A stretch of 64,000 nt of DNA from Alcanivorax sp. (GCA_022449455.1 JAKUPL010000001.1:82936-146935); one strand, 5' to 3'. Positions 26,781-34,952 are shown, counted from the first letter of the stretch. Notes: a model not told the origin generated them from the sequence alone. Translations and numbers: made by a program.

Positions 26781-29579
26781 ATGACTCTCGCTGTTCTGGT
26801 ATTGCTGCCCTTTGTCGGCGCGGCATTGCCTCTCCTGGCTGACCGCCTGCGCGCGTCGCGCACGGTGCTGGCGCTGAGCGCCGCCCTGATGCCGGCCCTG
26901 GCTCTGGTGTTGCTGATCGCTCCGGCCGGTCTGGTGTTCGACGGCCAGACGGTCCACGCCGCCTTGCCCTGGGTGCCGAGCCTGGGGCTGGCCCTGTCGT
27001 TCCGGCTGGATGGCCTGGCGCTGCTGTTCGCGCTGCTGGTGCTGGGCATCGGGCTGCTGGTGATCCTGTACGCCCGCTACTATCTGTCCGCCCAGGAAAA
27101 AGCGGGCCGCTTCTTCGCCTTCCTGCTGTTGTTCATGGGCGCCATGCTGGGCGTGGTGACCAGTGACAACCTGCTGCTGCTGGTGCTGTTCTGGGAGCTC
27201 ACCAGCCTCAGTTCCTTCCTGCTGATCGGCTTCTGGTCGCACCAGAGCGCCGCCCGCAAGGGCGCGCGCATGGCGTTGACGGTCACCGGCATGGGCGGGC
27301 TGGCGCTGCTCGCCGGGGTGCTGCTGATCGGCCAGATCGTGGGCAGCTACTCCCTCGGCGACGCCCTGGCCAGCGGCGACCTGATCCGCGCCAGCGAGCT
27401 GTATCCGCTGATTCTGGGGCTGGTGCTGCTGGGTGTTTTCACCAAGAGCGCCCAGTTCCCGTTCCATTTCTGGCTGCCCCATGCCATGGCGGCGCCCACG
27501 CCTGTGAGTGCTTACTTACATTCCGCCACCATGGTCAAGGCCGGGGTCTTTCTGCTGGCCCGTTTCTATCCGATGCTGGCCGGCACCAATCTTTGGTTCG
27601 ACGTGGTCACCCTGGCCGGCATGGCCACCCTGCTGTGGGGCGCGGCGGTGGCTCTGTTCCAGCACGACCTGAAAGGGCTGCTGGCCTATTCCACCATCAG
27701 CCATCTCGGCCTGATCACCCTGCTGTTCGGCCTCAACAGTGAGCTGGCGGCGGTGGCGGCGGTGTTCCACATCATCAACCACGCCACCTTCAAGGCGTCC
27801 CTGTTCATGGCCGCCGGCATCATTGATCACGAGACCGGCACCCGCGACATGCGCCGCATCAACGGGCTGTGGAAATACATGCCCTACACCGCGGTGCTGG
27901 CCATGGTGGCGTCGGCGGCCATGGCCGGGGTGCCGCTGCTCAACGGTTTCCTGTCCAAAGAAATGTTCTTCGCCGAGACCCTGGAGTCCAGCCGGCTGGG
28001 TGCCATGAGCTGGGTGCTGCCGCTGGGCGCCACCCTGGGCGGGGTGTTCTCGGTGGCCTATTCGGCGCGCTTTATCCACGATGTCTTTTTCAATGGCGAG
28101 CCGGTCAATCTGCCCAAGTTCCCGCCCCACGAGCCGCCGCGCTATATGAAAGTGCCGGTGGAGATTCTGGTGGCGTTGTGCGTGGCGGTGGGCGTGCTGC
28201 CCTCGATCACCGTGGCCGGCCTGCTGGCGGTGGCGGCGGCGGCTACCCTGGGCGGCGAGCTGCCGGAGTACCATTTGGCGGTCTGGCACGGCCTTAATCT
28301 GCCGTTGATGATGAGCGTGGTGGCGCTGGTCGGCGGCGTGCTGGTTTACAGCTCCCGGAACTGGCTGTTCCGGCAGTACGCGCGGTTGCCGGAGATCAAC
28401 GCCAATCTGATTTTCGAGCGCCGTATCCAGGGCCTGGCCCGCGGCGCCGCGGCGCTCAGCAACTTCCTGCGCAATGGGTCGCTGCAGAGTTACGCGGCCT
28501 GGCTGCTGACGCTGGTGGCGCTGGTGCTGCTGGTCCATCTGTCGCCGGCGGTGCTGGACGGGCAGCGCGCCTTGCTGCCGCTGGACGGCGTATCACTGCT
28601 GGCCGGCGTGATGCTGGTGGTGGCGGCGCTGATCACCGCCATTCTGCACCGCCATCGCATGACCGCGATCATGTCCATGAGCGTGGTCGGCCTGGTGGTG
28701 TCGCTGGCGTTCGTGCGGCTGTCGGCGCCGGATCTGGCGCTGACCCAGCTGTCGGTGGAAATCGTCACCTTGCTGCTGCTGATGCTGGCCATGTACTTCC
28801 TGCCGGTGCGCACGCGCATGGAATCCGGCTGGCCACGGATCCTCCGCGACCTGCTGCTGTCGGTGATCATCGGCGGGGGCGTGGGGGTGATGGCCTTCGC
28901 CATGATGACCAGCGATTTCCAATCGATCAGCGGCTACTTCCTGGAGAACGCCAAGCCCGGCGGCGGTGGCACCAATGTGGTCAACGTGATCCTGGTCGAC
29001 TTCCGTGGCTTCGACACCTTCGGCGAGATCACCGTGCTGGGCATCGCCGCCATGGGCATCTATGCCATGCTGCGCGACCTGGACCTGCTCTCCGCGCCCA
29101 GCGATTCGCTGGGCCGGCCCTGGGCCCGGGACGCCCACCCCCTGGTGCTGGTGACCATTTCCCGGCCGCTGCTGCCGCTGGCGCTGCTGATCTCGGTGTA
29201 CATCTTCCTGCGCGGGCACAACCTGCCCGGCGGCGGCTTTATCGCTGGACTGATCACCTCGGTGGCGCTGTTGCTGCAGTACGTGGCGTCCGGGGTGGCC
29301 TGGGTGCACCGGCGCATGCCCGGCGATTACCACCCGGTGGTGGCGGTGGGGCTGCTGCTGGCCGGGATCACCGGCGTGGCCTCCTGGTTCTTCGGCCATC
29401 CGTTCCTGACCAGTACCTTCGATTACCTGTATTGGCCGCTGGTGGGCAAATTCGAGGTGGCCAGCGCCATGCTGTTCGACATCGGCGTGTTCCTCACCGT
29501 GGTCGGCGCCACCCTGCTGATGCTGGCCAACCTGGGCAAGCTGTCCCTGCTGGATGACAAAGCGAAGGAGGGTGCCTGA
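26781..29579 (+). CDS. mrpA: Mrp Na+/H+ antiporter subunit A (MrpA-MrpB fusion)
   Basis: A 932-residue polytopic membrane protein, the large subunit of the multi-subunit monovalent cation/proton antiporter. The N-terminal half is complex I ND5-like, with the key Glu in LFWELTSLSSF and Lys in VFTKSAQFPFHFWLPHAM. The C-terminal part has the MrpB-like domain (SRPLLPLALLISVYIFLRGHNLPGGGF), so A and B are fused as in group-2 Mrp systems (PhaAB). It starts the six-gene operon A-C-D-E-F-G, whose members overlap or are closely spaced. The 209 nt upstream contain no other gene and presumably the promoter. The complex supports Na+ or K+ extrusion and pH homeostasis in saline habitats. Confidence 0.96.
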   Translation: MTLAVLVLLPFVGAALPLLADRLRASRTVLALSAALMPALALVLLIAPAGLVFDGQTVHAALPWVPSLGLALSFRLDGLALLFALLVLGIGLLVILYARYYLSAQEKAGRFFAFLLLFMGAMLGVVTSDNLLLLVLFWELTSLSSFLLIGFWSHQSAARKGARMALTVTGMGGLALLAGVLLIGQIVGSYSLGDALASGDLIRASELYPLILGLVLLGVFTKSAQFPFHFWLPHAMAAPTPVSAYLHSATMVKAGVFLLARFYPMLAGTNLWFDVVTLAGMATLLWGAAVALFQHDLKGLLAYSTISHLGLITLLFGLNSELAAVAAVFHIINHATFKASLFMAAGIIDHETGTRDMRRINGLWKYMPYTAVLAMVASAAMAGVPLLNGFLSKEMFFAETLESSRLGAMSWVLPLGATLGGVFSVAYSARFIHDVFFNGEPVNLPKFPPHEPPRYMKVPVEILVALCVAVGVLPSITVAGLLAVAAAATLGGELPEYHLAVWHGLNLPLMMSVVALVGGVLVYSSRNWLFRQYARLPEINANLIFERRIQGLARGAAALSNFLRNGSLQSYAAWLLTLVALVLLVHLSPAVLDGQRALLPLDGVSLLAGVMLVVAALITAILHRHRMTAIMSMSVVGLVVSLAFVRLSAPDLALTQLSVEIVTLLLLMLAMYFLPVRTRMESGWPRILRDLLLSVIIGGGVGVMAFAMMTSDFQSISGYFLENAKPGGGGTNVVNVILVDFRGFDTFGEITVLGIAAMGIYAMLRDLDLLSAPSDSLGRPWARDAHPLVLVTISRPLLPLALLISVYIFLRGHNLPGGGFIAGLITSVALLLQYVASGVAWVHRRMPGDYHPVVAVGLLLAGITGVASWFFGHPFLTSTFDYLYWPLVGKFEVASAMLFDIGVFLTVVGATLLMLANLGKLSLLDDKAKEGA

Positions 29580-29914
29580 TGGAAGCCATGGTCGCCGTCA
29601 TGATCGCGGTGCTGGTGGGCACCGGGGTCTATCTGGTGCTGCGCGCACGTACCTTCCCGGTGATTCTGGGCATTACGCTGCTCAGCTACGGGGTCAATCT
29701 GTTCGTGTTCATTTCCGGCCGGCTGGCGCTGGACCAGCCGCCCATCGCCGGCGCCGGCCCGTCCACCGACCCGTTGCCCCAGGCGCTGGTGCTGACCGCC
29801 ATCGTCATCGGCTTCGCCATGACCGCCTTTCTGGTGGTGCTGGCCCTGCGTGGCCAGGGCGAAACCGGCACCGACCATGTGGACGGCCAGCGGGATGACG
29901 GAGGGGAGGCCTGA
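29579..29914 (+). CDS. mrpC: Mrp antiporter subunit C
   Basis: A 111-residue NuoK-like membrane subunit with three transmembrane helices (VAVMIAVLVGTGVYLVL, VILGITLLSYGVNLFVFISG, QALVLTAIVIGFAMTAFLVV). The segment PSTDPLPQALVLTAIVIGFA is the MrpC signature. ATG 29579 overlaps the subunit A stop by one base, and its own stop overlaps the subunit D start in the same way. It contributes to the antiporter membrane arm. Confidence 0.95.
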   Translation: MEAMVAVMIAVLVGTGVYLVLRARTFPVILGITLLSYGVNLFVFISGRLALDQPPIAGAGPSTDPLPQALVLTAIVIGFAMTAFLVVLALRGQGETGTDHVDGQRDDGGEA

Positions 29915-31395
29915 TGGAACATCTGATCATCGCGCCGATTCTGATTCCCGCCTTCGCCGGCATGTTGCTGCTGCTGGAAGTGCGCGAGCGCCAGCCGCTG
30001 CGTCGCTTCACCGGCATGCTCTCGGTGCTGGCGCTGCTGCCGGTGGCCTGGCTGCTCTACCAGCAGGCCGCCGGCGGTGAAATCCAGGTCTATCGGCTGG
30101 GCGACTGGGCGGCACCGTTCGGCATCGTGCTGGTGCTCGATAAACTCAGCGCCCTGATGGTGCTGCTGTGCACGGTGCTGGCGGTGCCGGCGCTGCTCTA
30201 TGCCTGTCGCGCCGACGACAAGCGCGGGGCCAATTTCCACGCCCTGTTCCAGCTGCAGCTGATGGGCATCAACGGCGCCTTCCTGACCGGGGATTTGTTC
30301 AACCTGTTCGTGTTCTTCGAGGTGCTGCTGATTGCCTCCTACGGGTTGGCGCTGCACGGTCGGGGCCCGGCGCGGGTGCGCGCCGGCATCCATTACGTGG
30401 TGCTCAACCTGATCGGCTCTGCCCTGTTTCTGGTGGCGCTGGGCCTGGTGTACGGCACCACCGGCACCCTCAACATGGCCGACTTCGCCGTCAAGGTGAA
30501 CCAGCTGGACGGCGGCGCCCTGGAGCTGGCGCGGGTCGCCGGCCTGCTGATGTGGGTGGTGTTCGGGCTCAAGGCGGCGCTGTTCCCGCTGTATTTCTGG
30601 CTGCCGGCCACCTACGCCAACGCCACCGCCGGGGTGGCGGCGCTGTTCGCCATCATGACCAAGGTGGGCGTCTACGCGGTGGCCCGGGTCTACGGCCTGG
30701 CCTTCGAGCAGGGCGCCCTGGCCGGCCTGGGCCGCGACGCCTTGTGGATCATGGCGCTGCTGACCCTGTTGCTGGCCTCCATCGGCGTGCTCGGCGCCCG
30801 CCGCCTGGGTGAGATGGTGGCCTATACGGTGGTGATGTCGGTGGGCACGCTGATGGCCGGGCTGGCCTGGAGCTCGCCGGAGTCGTTCGGCGCCATGCTG
30901 TACTACCTGATCCATACCACCCTGGTAAGCGGCGGGCTGTTCCTGCTGGCCGACCTGGTGGCCCGTGGGCGCGGCAAACTCGGCGACCAGCTGGTGGCCG
31001 GGCCGGCGCCGGCCGGCCGCGCCGGCCTGGGCCTGCTGTTCTTTATCGGCGCGGTGGCGGTGATCGGGCTGCCGCCGTTGTCCGGGTTCATGGGTAAGGT
31101 GGCGCTGCTGCAAACCGTGCCGGCGCCGCTGTATTGGTTGTTCCTGCTCGGCGGCGGCCTGCTCGCTCTGGTGGGGCTGAGCCGGGCCGGCTCCACCCTG
31201 TTCTGGCGCGCCACCGGCGACGGCGCCGAGCGGCGTCTGGACCGGCCCCGGTTGCTGGCCACGGTGCTGCTGCTGGCCGCCGCGCCGGTGTTGTCGATCT
31301 GGGCGGAACCGGTGCTGGAAGCCACCGTGGCGGTGGCGGCGCAATGGGCTCAGCCACAGCTTTATATCGACGCGGTGCTGGGAGGTGGGGCATGA
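29914..31395 (+). CDS. mrpD: Mrp antiporter subunit D
   Basis: A 493-residue complex I ND2/ND4-like antiporter subunit with about 14 transmembrane helices. The conserved Glu is in LFVFFEVLLIASYG and the conserved Lys in GLKAALFPLYFWLPATYANA, both needed for ion or proton transfer in this family. LPPLSGFMGKVAL, near the C-terminal part, is also typical. It overlaps subunit C at its start and subunit E at its stop (ATGA), so the operon is translationally coupled. Confidence 0.96.
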   Translation: MEHLIIAPILIPAFAGMLLLLEVRERQPLRRFTGMLSVLALLPVAWLLYQQAAGGEIQVYRLGDWAAPFGIVLVLDKLSALMVLLCTVLAVPALLYACRADDKRGANFHALFQLQLMGINGAFLTGDLFNLFVFFEVLLIASYGLALHGRGPARVRAGIHYVVLNLIGSALFLVALGLVYGTTGTLNMADFAVKVNQLDGGALELARVAGLLMWVVFGLKAALFPLYFWLPATYANATAGVAALFAIMTKVGVYAVARVYGLAFEQGALAGLGRDALWIMALLTLLLASIGVLGARRLGEMVAYTVVMSVGTLMAGLAWSSPESFGAMLYYLIHTTLVSGGLFLLADLVARGRGKLGDQLVAGPAPAGRAGLGLLFFIGAVAVIGLPPLSGFMGKVALLQTVPAPLYWLFLLGGGLLALVGLSRAGSTLFWRATGDGAERRLDRPRLLATVLLLAAAPVLSIWAEPVLEATVAVAAQWAQPQLYIDAVLGGGA

Positions 31396-31877
31396 GAAAA
31401 CTGTTGCCGTTTCCATTGCTGAGCCTGTTTCTGTGGCTGACCTGGCTGCTGTTGAACGGCTTCTCCTGGGGGCACGGGCTGCTGGGGCTGGTGCTGGCGG
31501 TGGTGCTGCCGCTGGGCACCCGGCCGTTCTGGCCGAACGTGCCGCACCTGCGCAACTTTCCCAAGCTGGTGCGGTTCGTGCTGGTGGTGCATTGGGACAT
31601 CGTCACCGCCAATCTGGCGGTGGCGCGGCTGATCCTGGGCTCGCCGCGCAAGCTGCGGCCGGCGTTCGTGGAACTGCCGCTGGAGCTGGAGGACGATTTC
31701 GCCATCACCCTGCTGGCCAGCACCATTTCCCTGACGCCGGGCACGGTCAGCGCCGACGTCAGCGAGGACCGCCGCACGCTACTGATCCATGCCCTGGACA
31801 TGGACGACGAAGCGGAGCTGGTGGCGCAGATCAAGCAGCGCTACGAGCGGCCACTGAAGGAGATTTTCGAATGCTAG
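31392..31877 (+). CDS. mrpE: Mrp antiporter subunit E
   Basis: A 161-residue membrane subunit with two N-terminal hydrophobic segments and a cytoplasmic C-terminal domain. The signature LASTISLTPGTVSADVSEDRRTLLIHALD is split here by position about 115-143. ATG 31392 has GGAGGTGGG upstream and overlaps the subunit D stop by 4 nt. It is required for assembly of the complex in characterised systems. Confidence 0.94.
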   Translation: MRKLLPFPLLSLFLWLTWLLLNGFSWGHGLLGLVLAVVLPLGTRPFWPNVPHLRNFPKLVRFVLVVHWDIVTANLAVARLILGSPRKLRPAFVELPLELEDDFAITLLASTISLTPGTVSADVSEDRRTLLIHALDMDDEAELVAQIKQRYERPLKEIFEC

Positions 31878-32140
31878 AGATCGCTCTGCCCATCGGCTTC
31901 GGCCTGATCGTGGTGGCCCTGGTGCTTAATCTGTACCGGCTGCTGCGCGGCCCGACCCTGCCGGACCGGGCCCTGGCCCTGGACACCATGTACATCAATG
32001 CCATCGCCCTGATCGTTCTGTACGGCATCGCCAACGACAGCAAGCTGTATTTCGAGGCGGGCATGCTGATCGCCCTGATCGGCTTCGTCAGCACCGTGGC
32101 GGTGGCCAAATACATGACCCGTGGCGACATCATCGAGTAG
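31871..32140 (+). CDS. mrpF: Mrp antiporter subunit F
   Basis: An 89-residue membrane subunit with three transmembrane helices. The motif GPTLPDRALALDTMYINAIA contains the conserved Asp residues of MrpF. ATG 31871 overlaps the subunit E stop by 7 nt. The longer open frame upstream lies within subunit E and is not used. Confidence 0.94.
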   Translation: MLEIALPIGFGLIVVALVLNLYRLLRGPTLPDRALALDTMYINAIALIVLYGIANDSKLYFEAGMLIALIGFVSTVAVAKYMTRGDIIE

Positions 32141-32153
32141 GCGGGAGGAGATT

Positions 32154-32486
32154 ATGGACACTCTGGTTGAGTTTCTGGTCAGCGCCGCCATTCTGGTGGG
32201 CGGCGTGTTCGCCCTGGTGGGCTCGTTCGGGCTGGCGCGCCTGCCCGACTTCTATCTGCGCCTGCACGGCCCCACCAAGGCGTCGACCCTGGGCGTGGGC
32301 GGCACCATCTTTGCCTCGCTGCTGTTCTTTTCCTGGCAGGAGCAGGCCCTGCAGCTCCAGGAGCTGCTGATCGTGCTGTTCCTGTTCATCACCGCGCCGG
32401 TGTCCGCCCATATGCTGGCCAAGGCGGCCATGCACCGGCAGCTGCGTCGCCGCGAGGACACCCGCGGGCGGCCCTGGAAGCAGTGA
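32154..32486 (+). CDS. mrpG: Mrp antiporter subunit G
   Basis: A 110-residue membrane subunit with three hydrophobic helices. GLARLPDFYLRLHGPTKAST is the MrpG signature, followed by a short basic C-terminal tail. ATG 32154 has GGGAGGAG upstream; an in-frame ATG at 32121 lies inside subunit F and lacks one. This ends the operon. No strong terminator immediately follows; transcription might continue toward the structured RNA region downstream. Confidence 0.93.
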   Translation: MDTLVEFLVSAAILVGGVFALVGSFGLARLPDFYLRLHGPTKASTLGVGGTIFASLLFFSWQEQALQLQELLIVLFLFITAPVSAHMLAKAAMHRQLRRREDTRGRPWKQ

Positions 32487-32572
32487 GGCCGATACGGAAG
32501 AGATAGCGCGGAGCCGCGCCGAGGCGTAAATTGAGCGGAAAGATCAAATTTGTAAAAGGTGAAACCACCGGG

Positions 32573-32601
32573 AAACTTTTTTGAATGGCGGCCAGTCCTA
32601 A
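32573..32601 (+). promoter_or_regulatory. Sigma-E/AlgU-like promoter of the structured RNA
   Basis: AAACTT (32573-32578, five of six to the sigma-E/AlgU -35 GAACTT) and TCCTAA (32596-32601, a -10 of TCTGA/TCCTA type) are separated by 17 nt, the usual spacing for extracytoplasmic-stress sigma factors. Transcription would begin about 6-8 nt further on, exactly at the foot of hairpin 1 at 32607-32608. No good sigma-70 pair was found at this place. Confidence 0.5.
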
Positions 32602-32606
32602 CTAAT

Positions 32607-32756
32607 GGCTACGGACCGGTACCCCCGATCCCCCAGTACCCTCACCGGTTCGTAGCTTCTGGACACCCCGGCCTCTCCCCCAGGAGGCCGGGGCGGCAAG
32701 CCTCCCTGGCAGCGCAGTCGTTCCCTTCCCCCCACTTGCTGCCAGGGATTTTTTTT
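32607..32756 (+). ncRNA. Candidate three-hairpin sRNA with C-rich loops (ErsA/Spot 42 locus)
   Basis: Three hairpins follow each other. Hairpin 1 pairs 32608-32620 with 32644-32656 over 13 bp (one G-U) around a 23-nt loop containing ACCCCCGAUCCCCC. Hairpin 2 pairs 32666-32675 with 32684-32693, perfect 10 bp, loop UCCCCCAG. Hairpin 3 pairs 32704-32713 with 32738-32747, perfect 10 bp, with a pyrimidine-rich loop (UUCCCUUCCCCCC), followed by eight U. No convincing frame covers it. It lies 3' of engB on the opposite strand, the slot that holds Spot 42 in enterics and the sigma-22-dependent ErsA in Pseudomonas. The C-rich loops could pair with Shine-Dalgarno sequences. Homology to ErsA is inferred from position, promoter type and C-richness, not from alignment. 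Confidence 0.75.
32704..32756 (+). terminator. Strong Rho-independent terminator of the candidate sRNA
   Basis: A perfect 10-bp stem (CCCTGGCAGC / GCTGCCAGGG) with a 24-nt pyrimidine-rich loop, one A, then eight T. It also stops any read-through from the Mrp operon. Two smaller hairpins follow: CCTGCT-GAAA-AGCAGG at 32758-32773, and CCGGC/GCCGG at 32776-32790 with a T4 tract. Confidence 0.9.
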
Positions 32757-32911
32757 GCCTGCTGAAAAGCAGGTGCCGGCTCCGGGCCGGGCTTTTCCCC
32801 TTTCCTTCCAGGATAACCAGTGCAAGGGCTGTGCCGTTATCGGCCGATGCCACGCAATAAAATTCAAAACGAAGCAAAGCACCCTTAAATCAATGACTTG
32901 CATTATCCCAG

Positions 32912-32933
32912 GTCGACGCGGAAACGCGTTGAC
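32912..32933. repeat. Nine-bp hairpin with GAAA tetraloop
   Basis: GTCGACGCG (32912-32920) pairs with CGCGTTGAC (32925-32933) around GAAA, with one G-U. It lies in a locally AT-richer stretch between the candidate sRNA and engB (32792-32980), which otherwise holds nothing I recognise. It has no U tract, so it is a stable RNA element or palindromic site of unknown role. Confidence 0.4.
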
Positions 32934-32980
32934 GGGCATCAATTTAGTGCCGAAAAACGTCGAAAGTGTGACAGAACGGG

Positions 32981-33616
32981 TCAGGCCGGCGGATTTTCGT
33001 CCGGTGGTACCCGCAGCCAGTCGCCCAGACGGGCCCAGGCTTCGTCGCAGCCGGTGCCGGCGGTGGCGGAGAACAACTGGGCGGTGAGCGGTGCCGGGTG
33101 GTCCTTAAGGGTCTTCCGGATCTGCAGCAGGGTGTTTTTGGCGGCCCCGAACTTGAGCTTGTCCGCCTTGGTGACCAGCAGATGCAGGGGCATGCCGGCC
33201 TGAGCGGACCAGTCCAGGATCAGCCGGTCGAAGTCCTTGAGCGGATGGCGAATGTCCATCAGCAGGACCAGCCCGGTAAGGCAGCGGCGGCGGGCCAGAT
33301 AGTCGTCCAGATGACGCTGCCATTGCATGCGGGTCTGCTTGTCCACCTTGGCGTAACCGTAACCCGGCAGATCCACCAGGCGGCGCTGCTCGTCCAGTTC
33401 AAAGAAGTTGAGCAGTTGGGTGCGGCCGGGGGTCTTGGAGGTGCGTGCCAGGGCGCGCTGACCGGTGAGCCGGTTGATGGCGCTGGACTTGCCGGCGTTG
33501 GAGCGCCCGGCGAAGGCCACCTCGAACCCCTCGTCCGGCGGACATTGCTCGACGGTCTGGGCGCTCTTCAGAAACTGGGCCTGGTGCAGCAGGCGCTGGG
33601 TGGGATCCTGGGGCAT
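32981..33616 (-). CDS. engB: Ribosome biogenesis GTP-binding protein EngB/YihA
   Basis: A 211-residue essential TRAFAC GTPase assisting 50S subunit assembly. G1 is [15 protein letters not shown], the G2 Thr is in [14 protein letters not shown]3 is [10 protein letters not shown]4 is TKADKL, and the C-terminal part contains FSATAGTG. Length and start at ATG 33616 match the family. It is divergent from the cytochrome c5 gene. The order engB, cytochrome c5, cytochrome c4, dsbA, EEP phosphatase is the same as in Pseudomonas, but polA, the usual convergent neighbour on the other side, is absent and the Mrp operon lies there instead. Confidence 0.97.
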   Translation of the reverse strand: MPQDPTQRLLHQAQFLKSAQTVEQCPPDEGFEVAFAGRSNAGKSSAINRLTGQRALARTSKTPGRTQLLNFFELDEQRRLVDLPGYGYAKVDKQTRMQWQRHLDDYLARRRCLTGLVLLMDIRHPLKDFDRLILDWSAQAGMPLHLLVTKADKLKFGAAKNTLLQIRKTLKDHPAPLTAQLFSATAGTGCDEAWARLGDWLRVPPDENPPA

Positions 33617-33670
33617 GGTGGTCTCGCTGTGGTCCGGGAGGGCGGAAAACCCGCACCCTTAATAAGGCAT

Positions 33671-33699
33671 ATGACGGGAGCGGACCTCTGGTATATAAT
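33671..33699 (+). promoter_or_regulatory. Sigma-70-like promoter of the cytochrome c operon
   Basis: A perfect TATAAT at 33694-33699 is preceded after 17 nt by ATGACG (four of six to TTGACA). It lies about 95 nt upstream of the cytochrome c5 start, giving a leader of roughly 90 nt. Confidence 0.65.
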
Positions 33700-33795
33700 G
33701 CGCGCCGTCGCGCGTTCGCCGCGTGGCCGACGTTCTACAGGAACTCAACGCAGAATAAAAGCCAGCATGTCGCCAGCTCCACGGGGAGATACCGC

Positions 33796-34092
33796 ATGAA
33801 AGGTTTGATCGCAGGGCTTGCCCTGGTGTTTACCTTGATTCTGACCTCCGGCGTCCAGGCCGACGCCGTCAAGGAACGGTACGATCAAAGTTGTACCTAC
33901 TGCCATTCCAGCGGCGCCGCTGGCGCGCCCAAGACCGGTGACCAGGCCGCCTGGAAACCGCGCCTCGAGAAAGGCATGGACACGCTGGTCAAGCATGTCA
34001 AAGAGGGCTACAACGCGATGCCGCCGGGCGGCATGTGCGGGGACTGCTCCGACGAAGAATACCGCGCGCTCATCGAATACATGTCGAAGTAA
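33796..34092 (+). CDS. Cytochrome c5-family protein
   Basis: A 98-residue periplasmic c-type cytochrome. A signal peptide of about 22 residues (cleavage near VQA) precedes a single CTYCH heme site. The axial Met is in YNAMPPGGMC and the disulfide-forming Cys pair CGDC marks the c5 group. ATG 33796 is preceded by GGGAGA. It is the first gene after the TATAAT promoter and 24 nt upstream of the cytochrome c4 gene, so the two are probably cotranscribed and serve electron transfer to terminal oxidases. Confidence 0.93.
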   Translation: MKGLIAGLALVFTLILTSGVQADAVKERYDQSCTYCHSSGAAGAPKTGDQAAWKPRLEKGMDTLVKHVKEGYNAMPPGGMCGDCSDEEYRALIEYMSK

Positions 34093-34116
34093 GTCGCTGT
34101 TTTTGAAGGAAAGGCC

Positions 34117-34770
34117 ATGAAGTGTTTCAAGCTGATCGTGTTGCTGACCGCCATGGCGGTCGCTCCCTTGTCGCTGGCCCAGGGTAATCCGGAAGCCGGC
34201 AAGGAAAAATCCCAACCCTGCGCCGCCTGCCACGGCCCCGACGGTAACTCCCCGTCCGGCATGTACCCGAGCCTGGCGGGTCAGGGTGAGAAATACCTGC
34301 TGGAGCAGCTCCACGCCTTCAAATCCGGCGCCCGTGCAAACGCCATCATGCAGGGCCAGGTGGCGAACCTGAGCGACCAGGACATGCAGGATCTGGCGGC
34401 CTACTTCGCCGAGCAGGAGATCACCACCGGCCAGGCCAGCGCCGACTGGGTGGAGCAGGGCGAACGCCTTTACCGGGGCGGTGACGTGAGCAACGACATT
34501 CCGGCCTGCTCCGGCTGTCACGGCCCGGCGGGTCAAGGCCTCGACGCGGCCGGCTTCCCGGCCCTGGCCGGTCAGCACGCCGACTATGTGGAAGCGCAGC
34601 TGAAGGCGTTCCGCGCCGCCGGCAACGAGTCCATCGGCGATATGGCCAAGCGTGACAACGATCCGCAGGCGATGATGCGCACCGTGGCGGGCAAGATGAG
34701 CGATGCCCAGATCAAGGCGGTGGCCAGCTTCGTGGCGGGCCTGTCCGAGGATCAGGCCGCGGCGGAGTAA
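34117..34770 (+). CDS. Diheme cytochrome c4
   Basis: A 217-residue periplasmic diheme cytochrome built from two homologous domains. The signal peptide ends near SLA. Heme sites are C35-AA-C38-H39 and C131-SG-C134-H135; Met ligands are probably in NAIMQGQVANLS and the corresponding MMRTVAGKMS. Cytochrome c4 passes electrons to cbb3-type or related oxidases. ATG 34117 is 24 nt after the c5 stop with GGAA upstream. A good terminator follows, separating the cytochromes from dsbA. Confidence 0.95.
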   Translation: MKCFKLIVLLTAMAVAPLSLAQGNPEAGKEKSQPCAACHGPDGNSPSGMYPSLAGQGEKYLLEQLHAFKSGARANAIMQGQVANLSDQDMQDLAAYFAEQEITTGQASADWVEQGERLYRGGDVSNDIPACSGCHGPAGQGLDAAGFPALAGQHADYVEAQLKAFRAAGNESIGDMAKRDNDPQAMMRTVAGKMSDAQIKAVASFVAGLSEDQAAAE

Positions 34771-34794
34771 ACGCCCGGTCGCCGGATCAAAGAA

Positions 34795-34820
34795 AGGCAG
34801 CCGATGGCTGCCTTTTTTTT
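34795..34820 (+). terminator. Rho-independent terminator after cytochrome c4
   Basis: AGGCAGCC and GGCTGCCT form an 8-bp stem with a very short GAT loop, followed by an uninterrupted T tract of seven to eight. Confidence 0.92.
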
Positions 34821-34952
34821 GCACGATTTTTACGAAAACCCGCCGTGGGCAAGAGCCCGGGTATGGCGTCATAATGAAAGATCGTGCCGCCGGGAGCGTT
34901 TGCCGCCCCGCGCGGTCACAGAGTGGACCAAGTGGACAACAAGGAGAATTTC

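Noticed and set aside
29686-31416. A 576-codon open frame antisense to mrpC/mrpD
   Set aside because: Low-complexity Gln/His/Arg composition and complete overlap with conserved Mrp subunits.
32559-32942. Short frames over the structured RNA region on both strands
   Set aside because: They are Pro/Ser/Arg-rich, cross the terminator stem and lack ribosome binding sites. The RNA structure explains the sequence better.
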